Positions 32,915 to 41,351 of a DNA stretch of 64,000 nt are shown here, one piece after another (position 1 is the first letter of the stretch; the number at the start of each line of letters is the position of its first letter). A model generated the notes under the pieces. The model saw nothing but the letters and a program-made list of their open reading frames with translations, was not told the origin of the DNA and did not search any database. The stretch is from Flavobacterium sp. ACN6. Its GTDB lineage: Bacteria > Bacteroidota > Bacteroidia > Flavobacteriales > Flavobacteriaceae. The stretch lies in the NCBI RefSeq assembly GCF_002304005.1, contig NZ_MRCQ01000018.1:24697-88696 (forward strand). The letters are read 5' to 3'. Position numbers and translations under genes: made by a program.

Positions 32915-34906
32915 ATGAAATTTCAAGTATCCTCAGAATATAGTCCAAAAGGAGATCAACCTCAAGCCATACAAAAACTGGCACAAGGTGTAGTCGACGG
33001 AGAAAAATATCAAACTTTATTGGGGGTTACAGGATCTGGTAAAACATTTACTGTAGCAAATGTAATTGAAGAAGTACAGCGACCTACTTTGGTTTTGGCA
33101 CACAACAAAACCTTAGCCGCACAGTTGTATTCTGAATTCAAGCAATTTTTCCCGAACAACGCGGTTGAATATTTCGTTTCCTACTACGACTATTATCAGC
33201 CAGAAGCTTTTATGCCGGTAACGGGGGTTTTTATTGAAAAAGATTTATCTATCAACGAAGAACTTGAAAAGATGCGTTTGAGCACCACTTCTTCCCTGCT
33301 TTCTGGGCGACGTGATGTTTTGGTTGTAGCATCTGTTTCTTGTTTATACGGTATTGGAAACCCTGTCGAATTTAAAAAGAACGTAATTGAAATAACCCGA
33401 GATCAGGTCATTTCCAGAACCAAATTACTGCATAATCTTGTTCAAAGTTTATATGCCAGAACAGAAGCCGATTTTAATCCCGGAACTTTTAGAATAAAAG
33501 GTGATACGGTAGAAGTATATCCTAGTTATGCCGATGATGCCTACAGAATACATTTTTTTGGAGATGAAATTGAAGAAATAGAATCTTTTGATGCTAAAAC
33601 TTCATTGGTAATCGAAAAATTCAAACGACTTACTATTTACCCTGCCAATATGTTTGTAACTTCTCCAGATGTTTTACAAGGTGCAATTTGGGAAATTCAG
33701 CAGGATTTGGTTAAACAAGTTGATTATTTTAAAGAAACAGGAAAACACTTAGAAGCCAAACGTCTAGAAGAACGAACCAATTTCGATTTAGAAATGATTC
33801 GGGAATTAGGCTATTGCTCTGGAATTGAAAATTATTCTCGTTATCTTGACGGAAGACAAGCAGGAACAAGACCTTTCTGTCTTTTAGACTATTTTCCAAA
33901 TGATTATTTAATGGTTGTTGATGAAAGTCACGTAACTGTTTCGCAGGTTCATGCGATGTATGGAGGCGACCGCTCGCGTAAAGAAAACTTAGTAGAATAC
34001 GGTTTTCGTCTGCCTGCTGCAATGGACAACCGACCTTTAAAATTTGAAGAGTTTGAGGCATTGCAAAATCAGGTAATTTACGTTTCGGCAACGCCGGCAG
34101 ATTATGAATTGCAGAAATCAGATGGTATTTATGTCGAGCAGATTATTCGTCCAACAGGATTATTAGATCCAGTTATCGAAGTGCGCCCAAGTTTGAATCA
34201 GATCGATGATTTGATTGAGGAAATTCAGGTTCGCTGTGAATTGGACGAAAGGGTTTTGGTAACAACTTTAACCAAAAGAATGGCAGAAGAATTAGCAAAA
34301 TACCTGACCAAAGTAAGCATTAGATGCCGTTATATACATTCTGAAGTGGACACTTTAGAGCGTATCGAAATCATGCAGGATTTAAGAAAAGGTATTTTTG
34401 ATGTTTTGATTGGTGTTAACTTACTTCGTGAAGGTTTGGATTTACCAGAAGTTTCTCTTGTTGCTATTTTAGATGCTGATAAAGAAGGTTTCTTAAGAAA
34501 TCACAGATCTTTAACGCAAACTATTGGGCGTGCGGCAAGGAACTTAAACGGAAAAGCAATTTTGTATGCTGATAAAATTACGGCGAGTATGCAGAGAACA
34601 ATTGACGAAACGGAATATCGAAGAACCAAACAGATTAATTACAACGTACAAAACAATATCACGCCTCAGGCTTTAAATAAAAAAATCGAAAGCGCTTTCA
34701 CCAAAAATCCGTTGGTAGAATACGAATTAGGCCATCCAATTCCAGTTGCCGCAGAACCAGAAACTGCTTATTTATCTAAAGGAGAGTTGGAAAAAATGAT
34801 TCGCGAAAAACGCAAAACAATGGAAAAAGCCGCTAAAGAATTAGACTTTTTACAAGCTGCTAAACTAAGGGATGAAATTAAAAAACTACAGGAACAGCTT
34901 GCTTAA
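32915..34906 (+). CDS. uvrB: UvrABC system protein B
   Basis: 663 residues, normal length. Helicase motif I GVTGSGKT near residues 38-45, the beta-hairpin region YYDYYQPEAF, DEEAD-like DESHVT, motifs V and VI (LREGLDLPEV, QTIGRAARN), and the C-terminal UVR domain (ELDFLQAAKLRDEIKKLQEQ) that contacts UvrC. It verifies DNA damage in nucleotide excision repair. TATCTTTA about 30 bases upstream is a near-match promoter. Its last four bases overlap the end of the convergent TerB-like gene. Confidence 0.98.
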   Translation: MKFQVSSEYSPKGDQPQAIQKLAQGVVDGEKYQTLLGVTGSGKTFTVANVIEEVQRPTLVLAHNKTLAAQLYSEFKQFFPNNAVEYFVSYYDYYQPEAFMPVTGVFIEKDLSINEELEKMRLSTTSSLLSGRRDVLVVASVSCLYGIGNPVEFKKNVIEITRDQVISRTKLLHNLVQSLYARTEADFNPGTFRIKGDTVEVYPSYADDAYRIHFFGDEIEEIESFDAKTSLVIEKFKRLTIYPANMFVTSPDVLQGAIWEIQQDLVKQVDYFKETGKHLEAKRLEERTNFDLEMIRELGYCSGIENYSRYLDGRQAGTRPFCLLDYFPNDYLMVVDESHVTVSQVHAMYGGDRSRKENLVEYGFRLPAAMDNRPLKFEEFEALQNQVIYVSATPADYELQKSDGIYVEQIIRPTGLLDPVIEVRPSLNQIDDLIEEIQVRCELDERVLVTTLTKRMAEELAKYLTKVSIRCRYIHSEVDTLERIEIMQDLRKGIFDVLIGVNLLREGLDLPEVSLVAILDADKEGFLRNHRSLTQTIGRAARNLNGKAILYADKITASMQRTIDETEYRRTKQINYNVQNNITPQALNKKIESAFTKNPLVEYELGHPIPVAAEPETAYLSKGELEKMIREKRKTMEKAAKELDFLQAAKLRDEIKKLQEQLA

Positions 34907-35307
34907 TTGTGCTGTTCTTGAAAAACCTGCAGTATTACATTTGGATTAATTATCGTATTTGGTGCTTTTTTCATCATTTCTAAAACACGTTTTACTGCAG
35001 ATGGATTTAATCCCATTTCTAAAGCAATCTGCTGAATGGCGTTAAATTCTCTTTCGTGCAAAACTCCGTCGCAATGCATTAATAAAGCCAGTCTGTAAAA
35101 TTGATTGATACGCTGCATTTCTGACTTTATTGGAATTGATTTTACTTCTTGATGAAATAAATCTTGAAATTCTTGTTTGTTGATATTCAATTCCTGAGCT
35201 ACAATCCAAAGAAAATCCAGCTCGCGTTTATGCAAATGTCCGTCTACCGTGGCAAACATAATCATTTCTAAAAGTAAACTTCTTTTTTCTGCTTCTGTAT
35301 TCATCAA
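34903..35307 (-). CDS. TerB-like domain protein
   Basis: 134 residues, all helical. Two repeats of the TerB pattern, acidic residues after a short helix, are visible: MIMFATVDGHLHKRELDFL and LLMHCDGVLHEREFNAIQQIALEMG. TerB-like domains bind metal ions and are found in stress-response and membrane-associated complexes; no role can be set for this stand-alone copy. The gene converges on uvrB with a 4-base overlap of the stop codons. Confidence 0.75.
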   Translation of the reverse strand: MMNTEAEKRSLLLEMIMFATVDGHLHKRELDFLWIVAQELNINKQEFQDLFHQEVKSIPIKSEMQRINQFYRLALLMHCDGVLHEREFNAIQQIALEMGLNPSAVKRVLEMMKKAPNTIINPNVILQVFQEQHN

Positions 35308-35361
35308 TTTATTATTTTTAGCTAAAATATTGCTTTTATATTTAAATACAAAACACAGATA

Positions 35362-36162
35362 ATGAAGAGGTTTTTCTTAGCTATTTTATTTTTATCAACT
35401 ATTACTGGAAAGGCACAGGAAAGCACGGCTTCAAAAAACATTTCGACTTTTACAATTGAAGCTCCTCAGTTAAATACAAAAAAAAAAATCTGGATTTATC
35501 TTCCCAAAAATTATTCAAAAGACATCAAAAAAAAGTACAGCGTTATTTACATGCACGACGCTCAGAATTTGTTTGATGCTAAAACTTCTTTCTCCGGAGA
35601 ATGGAATGTCGATGAAAAATTAGACAGCTTAAAAGCTCTCGTAATTGTTGTTGGAATTGAGCATGGAAATGAAAAACGCATCAATGAGCTGACTCCGTTT
35701 AAAAATGAAAAATATGGCGGCGGCGATGCCGACAATTATTTGGAATTCATTGTAAAAACGTTAAAACCTCATATCGACCAAAACTACAGAACCAAGACAA
35801 AAGCCAAAAACACTATTCTTTTTGGAAGTTCACTTGGCGGTTTGGTTTCCTATTATGGCGCTTTAAAATATCCTGAAGTTTTTGGTAAAGCAGGTGTTTT
35901 TTCTCCTTCTTTTTGGTTTTCAAATGATATTTATACTTTCACTGAAAAACAAACCAAAATCAAAACTAAAATTTATTTTCTATGCGGTGACAAAGAAAGT
36001 GACGATATGGTAAAAGATTTAACTAAAATGAAACGTTTACTAGATACCAAAAGATGCTATTGCCTTCATCTGGATAAAATCAAAATTGTAAAAAATGGAG
36101 AGCATAATGAAAAATTGTGGCGTGATAATTTTACTGACGCTTTACTCTGGCTGGGTTATTAA
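35362..36162 (+). CDS. Secreted esterase D/IroE-like alpha/beta hydrolase
   Basis: 266 residues with a signal peptide ending near TITGKAQ. Features of the Fes/IroE/esterase-D group: KKYSVIYMHDAQNLFD, nucleophile elbow GSSLGGL, FGKAGVFSPSFWF, then CGDKESDD and a C-terminal NGEHNEKLW histidine. Relatives hydrolyse siderophore esters or feruloyl groups; the substrate here is open. A second, similar enzyme is encoded at 58008-58886. The dipeptide epimerase follows after 28 bases. Confidence 0.85.
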   Translation: MKRFFLAILFLSTITGKAQESTASKNISTFTIEAPQLNTKKKIWIYLPKNYSKDIKKKYSVIYMHDAQNLFDAKTSFSGEWNVDEKLDSLKALVIVVGIEHGNEKRINELTPFKNEKYGGGDADNYLEFIVKTLKPHIDQNYRTKTKAKNTILFGSSLGGLVSYYGALKYPEVFGKAGVFSPSFWFSNDIYTFTEKQTKIKTKIYFLCGDKESDDMVKDLTKMKRLLDTKRCYCLHLDKIKIVKNGEHNEKLWRDNFTDALLWLGY

Positions 36163-36190
36163 ATTAATACTAAAAAATAATTCTATAAAA

Positions 36191-37201
36191 ATGAAACTGA
36201 TTTTAAGAGAATACAACCTAAAATTAAAACACACTTTCACGATTTCCAGAGAATCTATTGATTTTCAACCTTCTTTAATTGTAGAATTACAAAGTGATGG
36301 TTTTTCTGGTTTTGGAGAAGCCACTTCAAACCCTTATTACAATACAACGGTTCCGATGATGATGCAGGATTTAGAAAAAATCAGAAGTATTATCGAAAGT
36401 ACCGAAAACGAAACTCCTGAAGTATTTTGGGCAAAAATTCATCCGTATTTAAAAGACGATATGTTTGCTTTGTGCGCTTTAGATTTGGCTTATACTGATT
36501 TGTATGCCCGAAAAAAAGGCAAAAAGTTGTACGAATTATGGAACTACACAACCGAAAGAAATCCGATGACCGATTATACAATTGGAATTGCTTCTATCGA
36601 TAAAATGGTTTCTAAAATGCAGGAACTTCCTTGGCCGATTTATAAAATAAAATTGGGAACTAAAGAAGATATCGAAATTGTAAAAGAACTTAGAAAACAT
36701 ACCAATGCTATTTTTAGAATAGATGCCAACTGCGGCTGGGGAGTTGAAGAAACAATTAATAATGCTGTCGAATTAAAAAAACTGGGCGTTGAATTCTTAG
36801 AACAACCCATGAAAGCTGATAATTGGGATGCGCATAAAGAAGTTTTCAAACATTCTGTTCTTCCTGTAATTGCAGATGAAAGCTGTATTATTGAAGAAGA
36901 TGTAGCAAAATGTTTCAACCATTTTCATGGCGTAAATGTCAAATTGGTTAAATGCGGCGGTCTGACTCCTGGAAAACGCATGATCGAAGAAGCTAAAAAA
37001 TTGGGATTAAAAACCATGGTAGGCTGCATGACAGAATCTACTGTTGGAATTTCTGCTATTGCACATTTATTGCCGCAATTGGATTATGTGGATATGGATG
37101 GCGCGCTCCTTTTGGCAGAAGATATTGCTACAGGAGTTACCATAAAAGACGGCGTTGTAAGCTATTCTGATCTTAACGGAACTGGAGTTACACTTTTATA
37201 A
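36191..37201 (+). CDS. L-Ala-D/L-Glu (dipeptide) epimerase, enolase superfamily
   Basis: From ATG 36191 the protein has 336 residues. Catalytic features of the muconate-lactonising-enzyme group are complete: KxK with K152 and K154 (YKIKLG), metal ligands D178 (RIDANCGW), E204 (FLEQPM) and D229 (IADES), and K251 in NVKLVKCGG. Dipeptide epimerases act in murein peptide recycling. The upstream in-frame extension to 36095 lies inside the previous gene and is rejected. The aminotransferase-like gene starts two bases after the stop codon, pointing to a joint pathway. Confidence 0.9.
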   Translation: MKLILREYNLKLKHTFTISRESIDFQPSLIVELQSDGFSGFGEATSNPYYNTTVPMMMQDLEKIRSIIESTENETPEVFWAKIHPYLKDDMFALCALDLAYTDLYARKKGKKLYELWNYTTERNPMTDYTIGIASIDKMVSKMQELPWPIYKIKLGTKEDIEIVKELRKHTNAIFRIDANCGWGVEETINNAVELKKLGVEFLEQPMKADNWDAHKEVFKHSVLPVIADESCIIEEDVAKCFNHFHGVNVKLVKCGGLTPGKRMIEEAKKLGLKTMVGCMTESTVGISAIAHLLPQLDYVDMDGALLLAEDIATGVTIKDGVVSYSDLNGTGVTLL

Positions 37202-37203
37202 AA

Positions 37204-38232
37204 ATGATAGTCGAAAAATTTCCCGATCGAATTATTGAAATTGACCAAGAACTGTATTTGTATTTTGGCGGCACCGCCTATTTAGGTTTGCCTACAAACA
37301 AAGACTTTCAAGATTTAGTCGTGAAAAACATTCTGAATTGGGGAACTACTTACGGAAGTTCGAGAACAGCAAATGTTAAGTTAAGCGCGTATGATTATGG
37401 TGAGAAGTTTTTAGCCTCTCATATTGGTTCAGAAAACGCTGTTACGGTTTCTTCGGGAATGCTGGCCGGAAAACTCGTTATAGATTTAATGAAAAAGCAG
37501 ACCGATTGCTTTTTTCATTTTAATGATATACACGCCGCGATCAGAATAGAAAACAGTCTTCCCTTGTTTGAAAATGGAAAATTGAACAATCGCCTATTCG
37601 ATTCCAATTCGGAAAAAATTACAATTCTAACGGATGGAGTTCCTTCTTTCGAAACAAAACCTGTCGATTTTTCTTTTCTAGAACAAATTCCAAGTCATAA
37701 AGAAATTACAATACTTGTAGACGAATCGCATTCTTTTGGAATTACTGGTAAAAATGGTTCAGGAATTTATTCTTCAATTCAATTTCCAATTAAAAGAAAA
37801 GTAATGGTTTCTTCTTTGGGAAAAGCCTTTGGTTTAACGGGCGGCGTTATTGCCAGCGATTCTGAATTTATTACTCAAATAAAAGAATTAGAAGTTTTTA
37901 CAAGTGCCGCCGGAATGAATCCAGCATTTGTGCAGACACTTTCAGATGCTTCAGAAATTTACAGTAAACAGCATAAAAAATTACTGGAAAATTTAAATTA
38001 CATCGATTCAATTTTAAGCCAAAACAGGAATATCAAATTTGACAAAAATTATCCTTTAATTTATTTATTATCAAAAGATTTGGTAGAAAAATTAAAAATT
38101 GAAAAAATCATAATTGCCAGTTTTAAATATACGAAAGATGCGGAACCACTCAATCGTATTGTAGTTACTGCCAATCATCTTAAAGAAGATTTAGATAAAC
38201 TTGTAGATATTTTAAATTCGTGTAATTACTAA
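37204..38232 (+). CDS. Fold-type I PLP enzyme of the alpha-oxoamine synthase family
   Basis: 342 residues, somewhat short for the family. It has GTTYGSSRTANVKLSAYD, VSSGMLAGK, the PLP-binding VDESHSFGI (D173, H176) and Schiff-base lysine K207 in SSLGKAFGLTGG. The pattern is that of 8-amino-7-oxononanoate synthase and 2-amino-3-ketobutyrate ligase, but pairing with a dipeptide epimerase instead of biotin or threonine genes argues for another acyl-CoA-dependent condensation or a related reaction, not known. Translation is probably coupled to the epimerase gene. Confidence 0.82.
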   Translation: MIVEKFPDRIIEIDQELYLYFGGTAYLGLPTNKDFQDLVVKNILNWGTTYGSSRTANVKLSAYDYGEKFLASHIGSENAVTVSSGMLAGKLVIDLMKKQTDCFFHFNDIHAAIRIENSLPLFENGKLNNRLFDSNSEKITILTDGVPSFETKPVDFSFLEQIPSHKEITILVDESHSFGITGKNGSGIYSSIQFPIKRKVMVSSLGKAFGLTGGVIASDSEFITQIKELEVFTSAAGMNPAFVQTLSDASEIYSKQHKKLLENLNYIDSILSQNRNIKFDKNYPLIYLLSKDLVEKLKIEKIIIASFKYTKDAEPLNRIVVTANHLKEDLDKLVDILNSCNY

Positions 38233-38321
38233 ACCTTAAAACATTTATTAGCTTATTCAAGTAAGCGCAAATTCGTAAATTCGCGGCAAAAAAAATAAAT
38301 CGGCTAATTACTTTTAAAACG

Positions 38322-38329
38322 TACCTTTG
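38322..38329 (+). promoter_or_regulatory. Promoter element of the DUF1456 gene
   Basis: TACCTTTG, an exact TAnnTTTG match 15 bases before the ATG at 38344, implying a very short leader. Confidence 0.6.
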
Positions 38330-38343
38330 TAAAAAATTAAATA

Positions 38344-38802
38344 ATGACGAATAACGATATACTTAAAAAACTTCGCGTGGCTTTGATGCTCCGTGATGAC
38401 CAAATAGTTGAAATTTTAGAATTAGTAGATTTTAGAATTACAAAATCTGAATTGGGCGCTTTTTTTAGAGCCGAAGATCATCCAAATTATATGGAATGCG
38501 GCGATCAGGTTTTGCGTAATTTCTTAAACGGATTGGTTATTCATTTAAGAGGAACAAAAGAAAACCCTAAAAATCCAACTGACGTGTTAGCAAAACACAA
38601 AGCGGAAATTCCTAACAAAGAAACTTCTAAAGACCGACCTGAGTTTAAAGCTGCTCCAAAAGATTCTGAAAGAGCAAGAGGCGATCAAAAACCTTCAAAA
38701 TCTGGAACGGCTGCTAAAAAACCTTTCAAGAAAAAACCTGCAACACCTAAAATTCAGGTGGTAGAAAAAGTGGTTTATAAAAACGGTAAGAATAAAAAGT
38801 AA
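38344..38802 (+). CDS. DUF1456 family protein (YehS-like)
   Basis: 152 residues. The first ~75 residues are a DUF1456 domain (NNDILKKLRVALMLRDDQIVEILEL, SELGAFFRAEDHPNYMECGDQVLRNFLNGL); E. coli YehS holds two such repeats, this protein only one, followed by a lysine-, proline- and alanine-rich basic tail of about 70 residues likely to bind nucleic acid. Function unknown. It is followed by a 14-bp hairpin and then the large palindrome field. Confidence 0.8.
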   Translation: MTNNDILKKLRVALMLRDDQIVEILELVDFRITKSELGAFFRAEDHPNYMECGDQVLRNFLNGLVIHLRGTKENPKNPTDVLAKHKAEIPNKETSKDRPEFKAAPKDSERARGDQKPSKSGTAAKKPFKKKPATPKIQVVEKVVYKNGKNKK

Positions 38803-38832
38803 TTTTAACCGCAAAGCACACAAGGAATTACA

Positions 38833-38880
38833 CAAAGTTCGCAAAGTTTATTTGATAAAGCTTTGCGAACTTTGCGTTTT
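38833..38880 (+). terminator. Hairpin after DUF1456, terminator-like
   Basis: CAAAGTTCGCAAAG (38833-38846) pairs perfectly with CTTTGCGAACTTTG (38861-38874), followed by CGTTTTA. The weak T-run makes termination only likely. The sequence is of a repeated intergenic type. Confidence 0.6.
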
Positions 38881-38917
38881 AAAAGAATTGTTGTTACAAT
38901 CCAATTTTCAAATACAG

Positions 38918-39010
38918 CCCGCGGTTGAAACCGCGGGGACACAATGCATATTAAAATCCGTATATCAACATCTGTAAATCACGGAACTTTCCCATGGTTG
39001 AAACCACGGG
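38918..39010. repeat. Two CCCGCGG/CCGCGGG-type palindromes
   Basis: CCCGCGGTTgaAACCGCGGG at 38918-38937 and CCCATGGTTgaAACCACGGG at 38991-39010 are two forms of one 20-base palindrome. The two changed bases of the second copy fall in one arm each position apart, so pairing is largely kept. Confidence 0.75.
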
Positions 39011-39039
39011 CTATATTCGCAAAGAAAAGTTTATTGGTA

Positions 39040-39645
39040 GAGACGCGCAGCAGTGCGTCTAGGCAAAGTTTTTCCCCAATATGGATTTACGCGACTTTAG
39101 ACGCACTGCGGTGCGTCTCTACGATATACTTTGTCTTTATTAATAATCTTAATTTTTTCTCGCAGGATTTATTGTAGAGCCGCACAGCGGTGCGTTTACG
39201 CAAAGTATTTCCCCAATATGGATTCACGCGACGTTAGACGCACTGCTGTGCGTCTCTACGATATACTTTGTCTTTATATAATAATCGTATTTTTTTTCTC
39301 GTTCCAAAATACAGATTCACGTGGCGTTAGACGCACTGCTGTGCGTCTCTACGACATACTTTGTCTTTATTAATAATCTTAATTTTTTTCTCGTTCAGAA
39401 ATACAGATTCACGCGGCGTTAGACGCACTGCTGTGCGTCTCTACGACATACTTTGTCTTTATTAATAATCTTAATTTTTTTCTCGCAGGATTTATTGTAG
39501 AGCCGCACAGCGGTGCGTCTACGCAAAGTTTTTCCCCAATATGGATTCACGCGACGTTAGACGCACTGCTGTGCATCTACGCAAAGTTTTTCCCAAATAT
39601 GGATTCACACGATGTTAGACGCACTACAGTGCGTCTCTACTGAAA
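39040..39645. repeat. Field of nine GACGCAC-GTGCGTC palindromes with conserved spacers
   Basis: Nine copies of a palindrome around GACGCACTGCTGTGCGTC lie near 39041, 39099, 39179, 39235, 39329, 39420, 39500, 39559 and 39615, separated by recurring spacers: CTACGATATACTTTGTC with TTATTAATAATCTTAAT, CTCGCAGGATTTATTG, and CGCAAAGTTTTTCCCC with AATATGGATTCACGCGA. Units of about 60, 80 and 90 bases are mixed. Open frames across it are made only of repeat sequence and are not genes. With the preceding palindromes it fills the 939-base gap between DUF1456 and sucC. Confidence 0.85.
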
Positions 39646-39691
39646 AACATTATCAAGAGGGATTTTTTTTTTTAAATATGAAAACAAAAAA

Positions 39692-39716
39692 AATCCCTCC
39701 GAATATCGAAGGGATT
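39692..39716 (-). terminator. Terminator of sucC
   Basis: AATCCCT (39692-39698) pairs with AGGGATT (39710-39716); on the minus strand the stem is followed by a run of T (A-run at 39681-39693). Confidence 0.85.
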
Positions 39717-39741
39717 CTATATAATTGAATTTCTTATTTGA

Positions 39742-40935
39742 TTAAGAAAGTGCAGCTTTAACTTGGTCAGCAGCTTCTTGGAATTGAACAGCTGATAAGA
39801 TTGGCATACCAGAGTTATCAATTAATTCTTTTGCAATTTCAGCATTTGTTCCTTGCAAACGAACGATAATTGGCACATTGATAGCATCTCCCATGTTTTT
39901 GTAAGCGTCAACAACACCTTGAGCAACACGGTCACAACGAACGATTCCTCCGAAGATGTTAATCAAAATAGCTTTTACGTTTGGATCTTTCAAGATAATT
40001 CTGAAAGCTGTTTCAACACGTTTTGCGTCAGCAGTTCCTCCTACGTCAAGGAAGTTAGCAGGCTCAAAACCAGCATATTTAATTAAATCCATAGTTGCCA
40101 TTGCAAGACCAGCTCCGTTTACCATACATCCTACAGTACCGTCAAGATCTACATAGTTTAGACCAACTTCTTTAGCTTCAACTTCGATAGGATTCTCCTC
40201 ACGGATATCTCTCATTTCAGCATATTTAGGTTGTCTGTATAAAGCGTTATCGTCGATATTTACTTTAGCATCAACAGCTAAGATTTTGTTATCAGAAGTT
40301 TTTAAAACTGGGTTGATTTCAAACATAGAAGCATCAGAACCAATGTAAGCATTGTATAATGCATCGATGAATTTCACCATTTCTTTGAAAGCATTTCCAG
40401 AAAGACCTAAGTTGAAAGCAACTCTTCTAGCTTGGAAACCTTGTAATCCAACAGATGGATCAATTTCTTCAGTAAAGATTAAGTGCGGCGTATGCTCAGC
40501 AACTTCTTCAATATCCATTCCACCTTCAGTAGAATACATAATCATGTTGCGTCCTGTACCTCTATTCAATAAAACAGAAACATAAAATTCAGAAGTTTCG
40601 CTTTCACCTGGATAGTAAACATCTTCTGCAACTAATATTTTGTTTACTTTTTTACCTTCAGGCGGAGTCTGAGGCGTGATCAATTGCATTCCGATGATTT
40701 GTTCTGCAATTTCTTCAACTTGCTGTAAGTTTTTTGCCAGCTTAACTCCTCCACCTTTTCCACGACCACCTGCGTGAATTTGTGCTTTTATTACGTGCCA
40801 TCCTGTACCAGTTTCGGCAGTTAATTGTTTTGCAGCAGCTACAGCTTCAACCGGATTGTTAGCTATAATTCCGCGTTGTACGCGTACTCCGTAACTCGCT
40901 AAAATTTCTTTTCCTTGATATTCGTGTATGTTCAT
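39742..40935 (-). CDS. sucC: Succinate-CoA ligase (ADP-forming) subunit beta
   Basis: 397 residues from MNIHEYQGKEIL at 40935. ATP-grasp domain with VIKAQIHAGGRGKGGGVKLA in the first third, the DPSVGLQGFQARR segment, FEINPV, VDAKVNIDDNALYR, and the C-terminal CoA-ligase domain ending with FLDVGGTADAKRVETAF, INIFGGIVRCD and RLQGTNAEIAKELI. It forms succinate and ATP from succinyl-CoA with SucD, which is not in this window. The frame stays open upstream to 41025 and even encodes a hydrophobic stretch, but a promoter element sits inside that extension. Confidence 0.97.
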   Translation of the reverse strand: MNIHEYQGKEILASYGVRVQRGIIANNPVEAVAAAKQLTAETGTGWHVIKAQIHAGGRGKGGGVKLAKNLQQVEEIAEQIIGMQLITPQTPPEGKKVNKILVAEDVYYPGESETSEFYVSVLLNRGTGRNMIMYSTEGGMDIEEVAEHTPHLIFTEEIDPSVGLQGFQARRVAFNLGLSGNAFKEMVKFIDALYNAYIGSDASMFEINPVLKTSDNKILAVDAKVNIDDNALYRQPKYAEMRDIREENPIEVEAKEVGLNYVDLDGTVGCMVNGAGLAMATMDLIKYAGFEPANFLDVGGTADAKRVETAFRIILKDPNVKAILINIFGGIVRCDRVAQGVVDAYKNMGDAINVPIIVRLQGTNAEIAKELIDNSGMPILSAVQFQEAADQVKAALS

Positions 40936-40983
40936 AATATAGAATTTGTCTGGTTCTGAATTTATTTCAGAATAAAAGTGCGA

Positions 40984-40991
40984 CAAAAGTA
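40984..40991 (-). promoter_or_regulatory. Promoter element of sucC
   Basis: On the minus strand the sequence reads TACTTTTG, an exact TAnnTTTG match, about 50 bases before the sucC start. It shows that the longer open frame cannot all be translated. The remaining ~330 bases up to the gltB promoter are AT-rich and contain no other feature I can support. Confidence 0.6.
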
Positions 40992-41326
40992 ACAAAATAC
41001 AACTTAATAGTAAAATCTTTTTCAATTAAATAAATGTTACCTATAGGTATTAAACGTTGATTCTTTTGCAAAGCAAACAAATCGTTAACGAAAGACTTTG
41101 TTAATGTTAACACAAAACCGCTAAAACGTTTGATATTTAACAAAAACTTCACTGAATTCAAGACATAAGCGGCGATTTTTCTTAATATATTTTATTCTCA
41201 ATTATGATTTTGATAATTCGCAATCGTTTATATAATAATATTATCATTTAAGAACCGTTTTTCTAATATTACAACAAAAATGAAAGCGAATACATAATTT
41301 CAATACATTATGTTTAACGAAATCTT

Positions 41327-41334
41327 TATTTTTG
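41327..41334 (+). promoter_or_regulatory. Promoter element of gltB
   Basis: TATTTTTG matches TAnnTTTG exactly and lies 18 bases before the ATG at 41352. It rules out the earlier ATG at 41310 as start. Confidence 0.6.
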
Positions 41335-41351
41335 TAGAAAAAATATCAAGA

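Noticed and set aside
38944..39373. Open reading frames across the palindrome field
   Set aside because: They translate repeat units only and repeat the same peptide; no start context or similarity.
40936..41025. sucC could start 30 codons earlier, giving a signal-peptide-like N-terminus (MKKILLLSCILLLLSH)
   Set aside because: A promoter box TACTTTTG lies inside this stretch on the minus strand, SucC is cytoplasmic, and the family begins at MNIHEYQ.
41310..41351. Upstream ATG for gltB
   Set aside because: TATTTTTG promoter box at 41327-41334 lies within it, and GltB propeptides are short; ATG 41352 puts the catalytic cysteine at residue 18.
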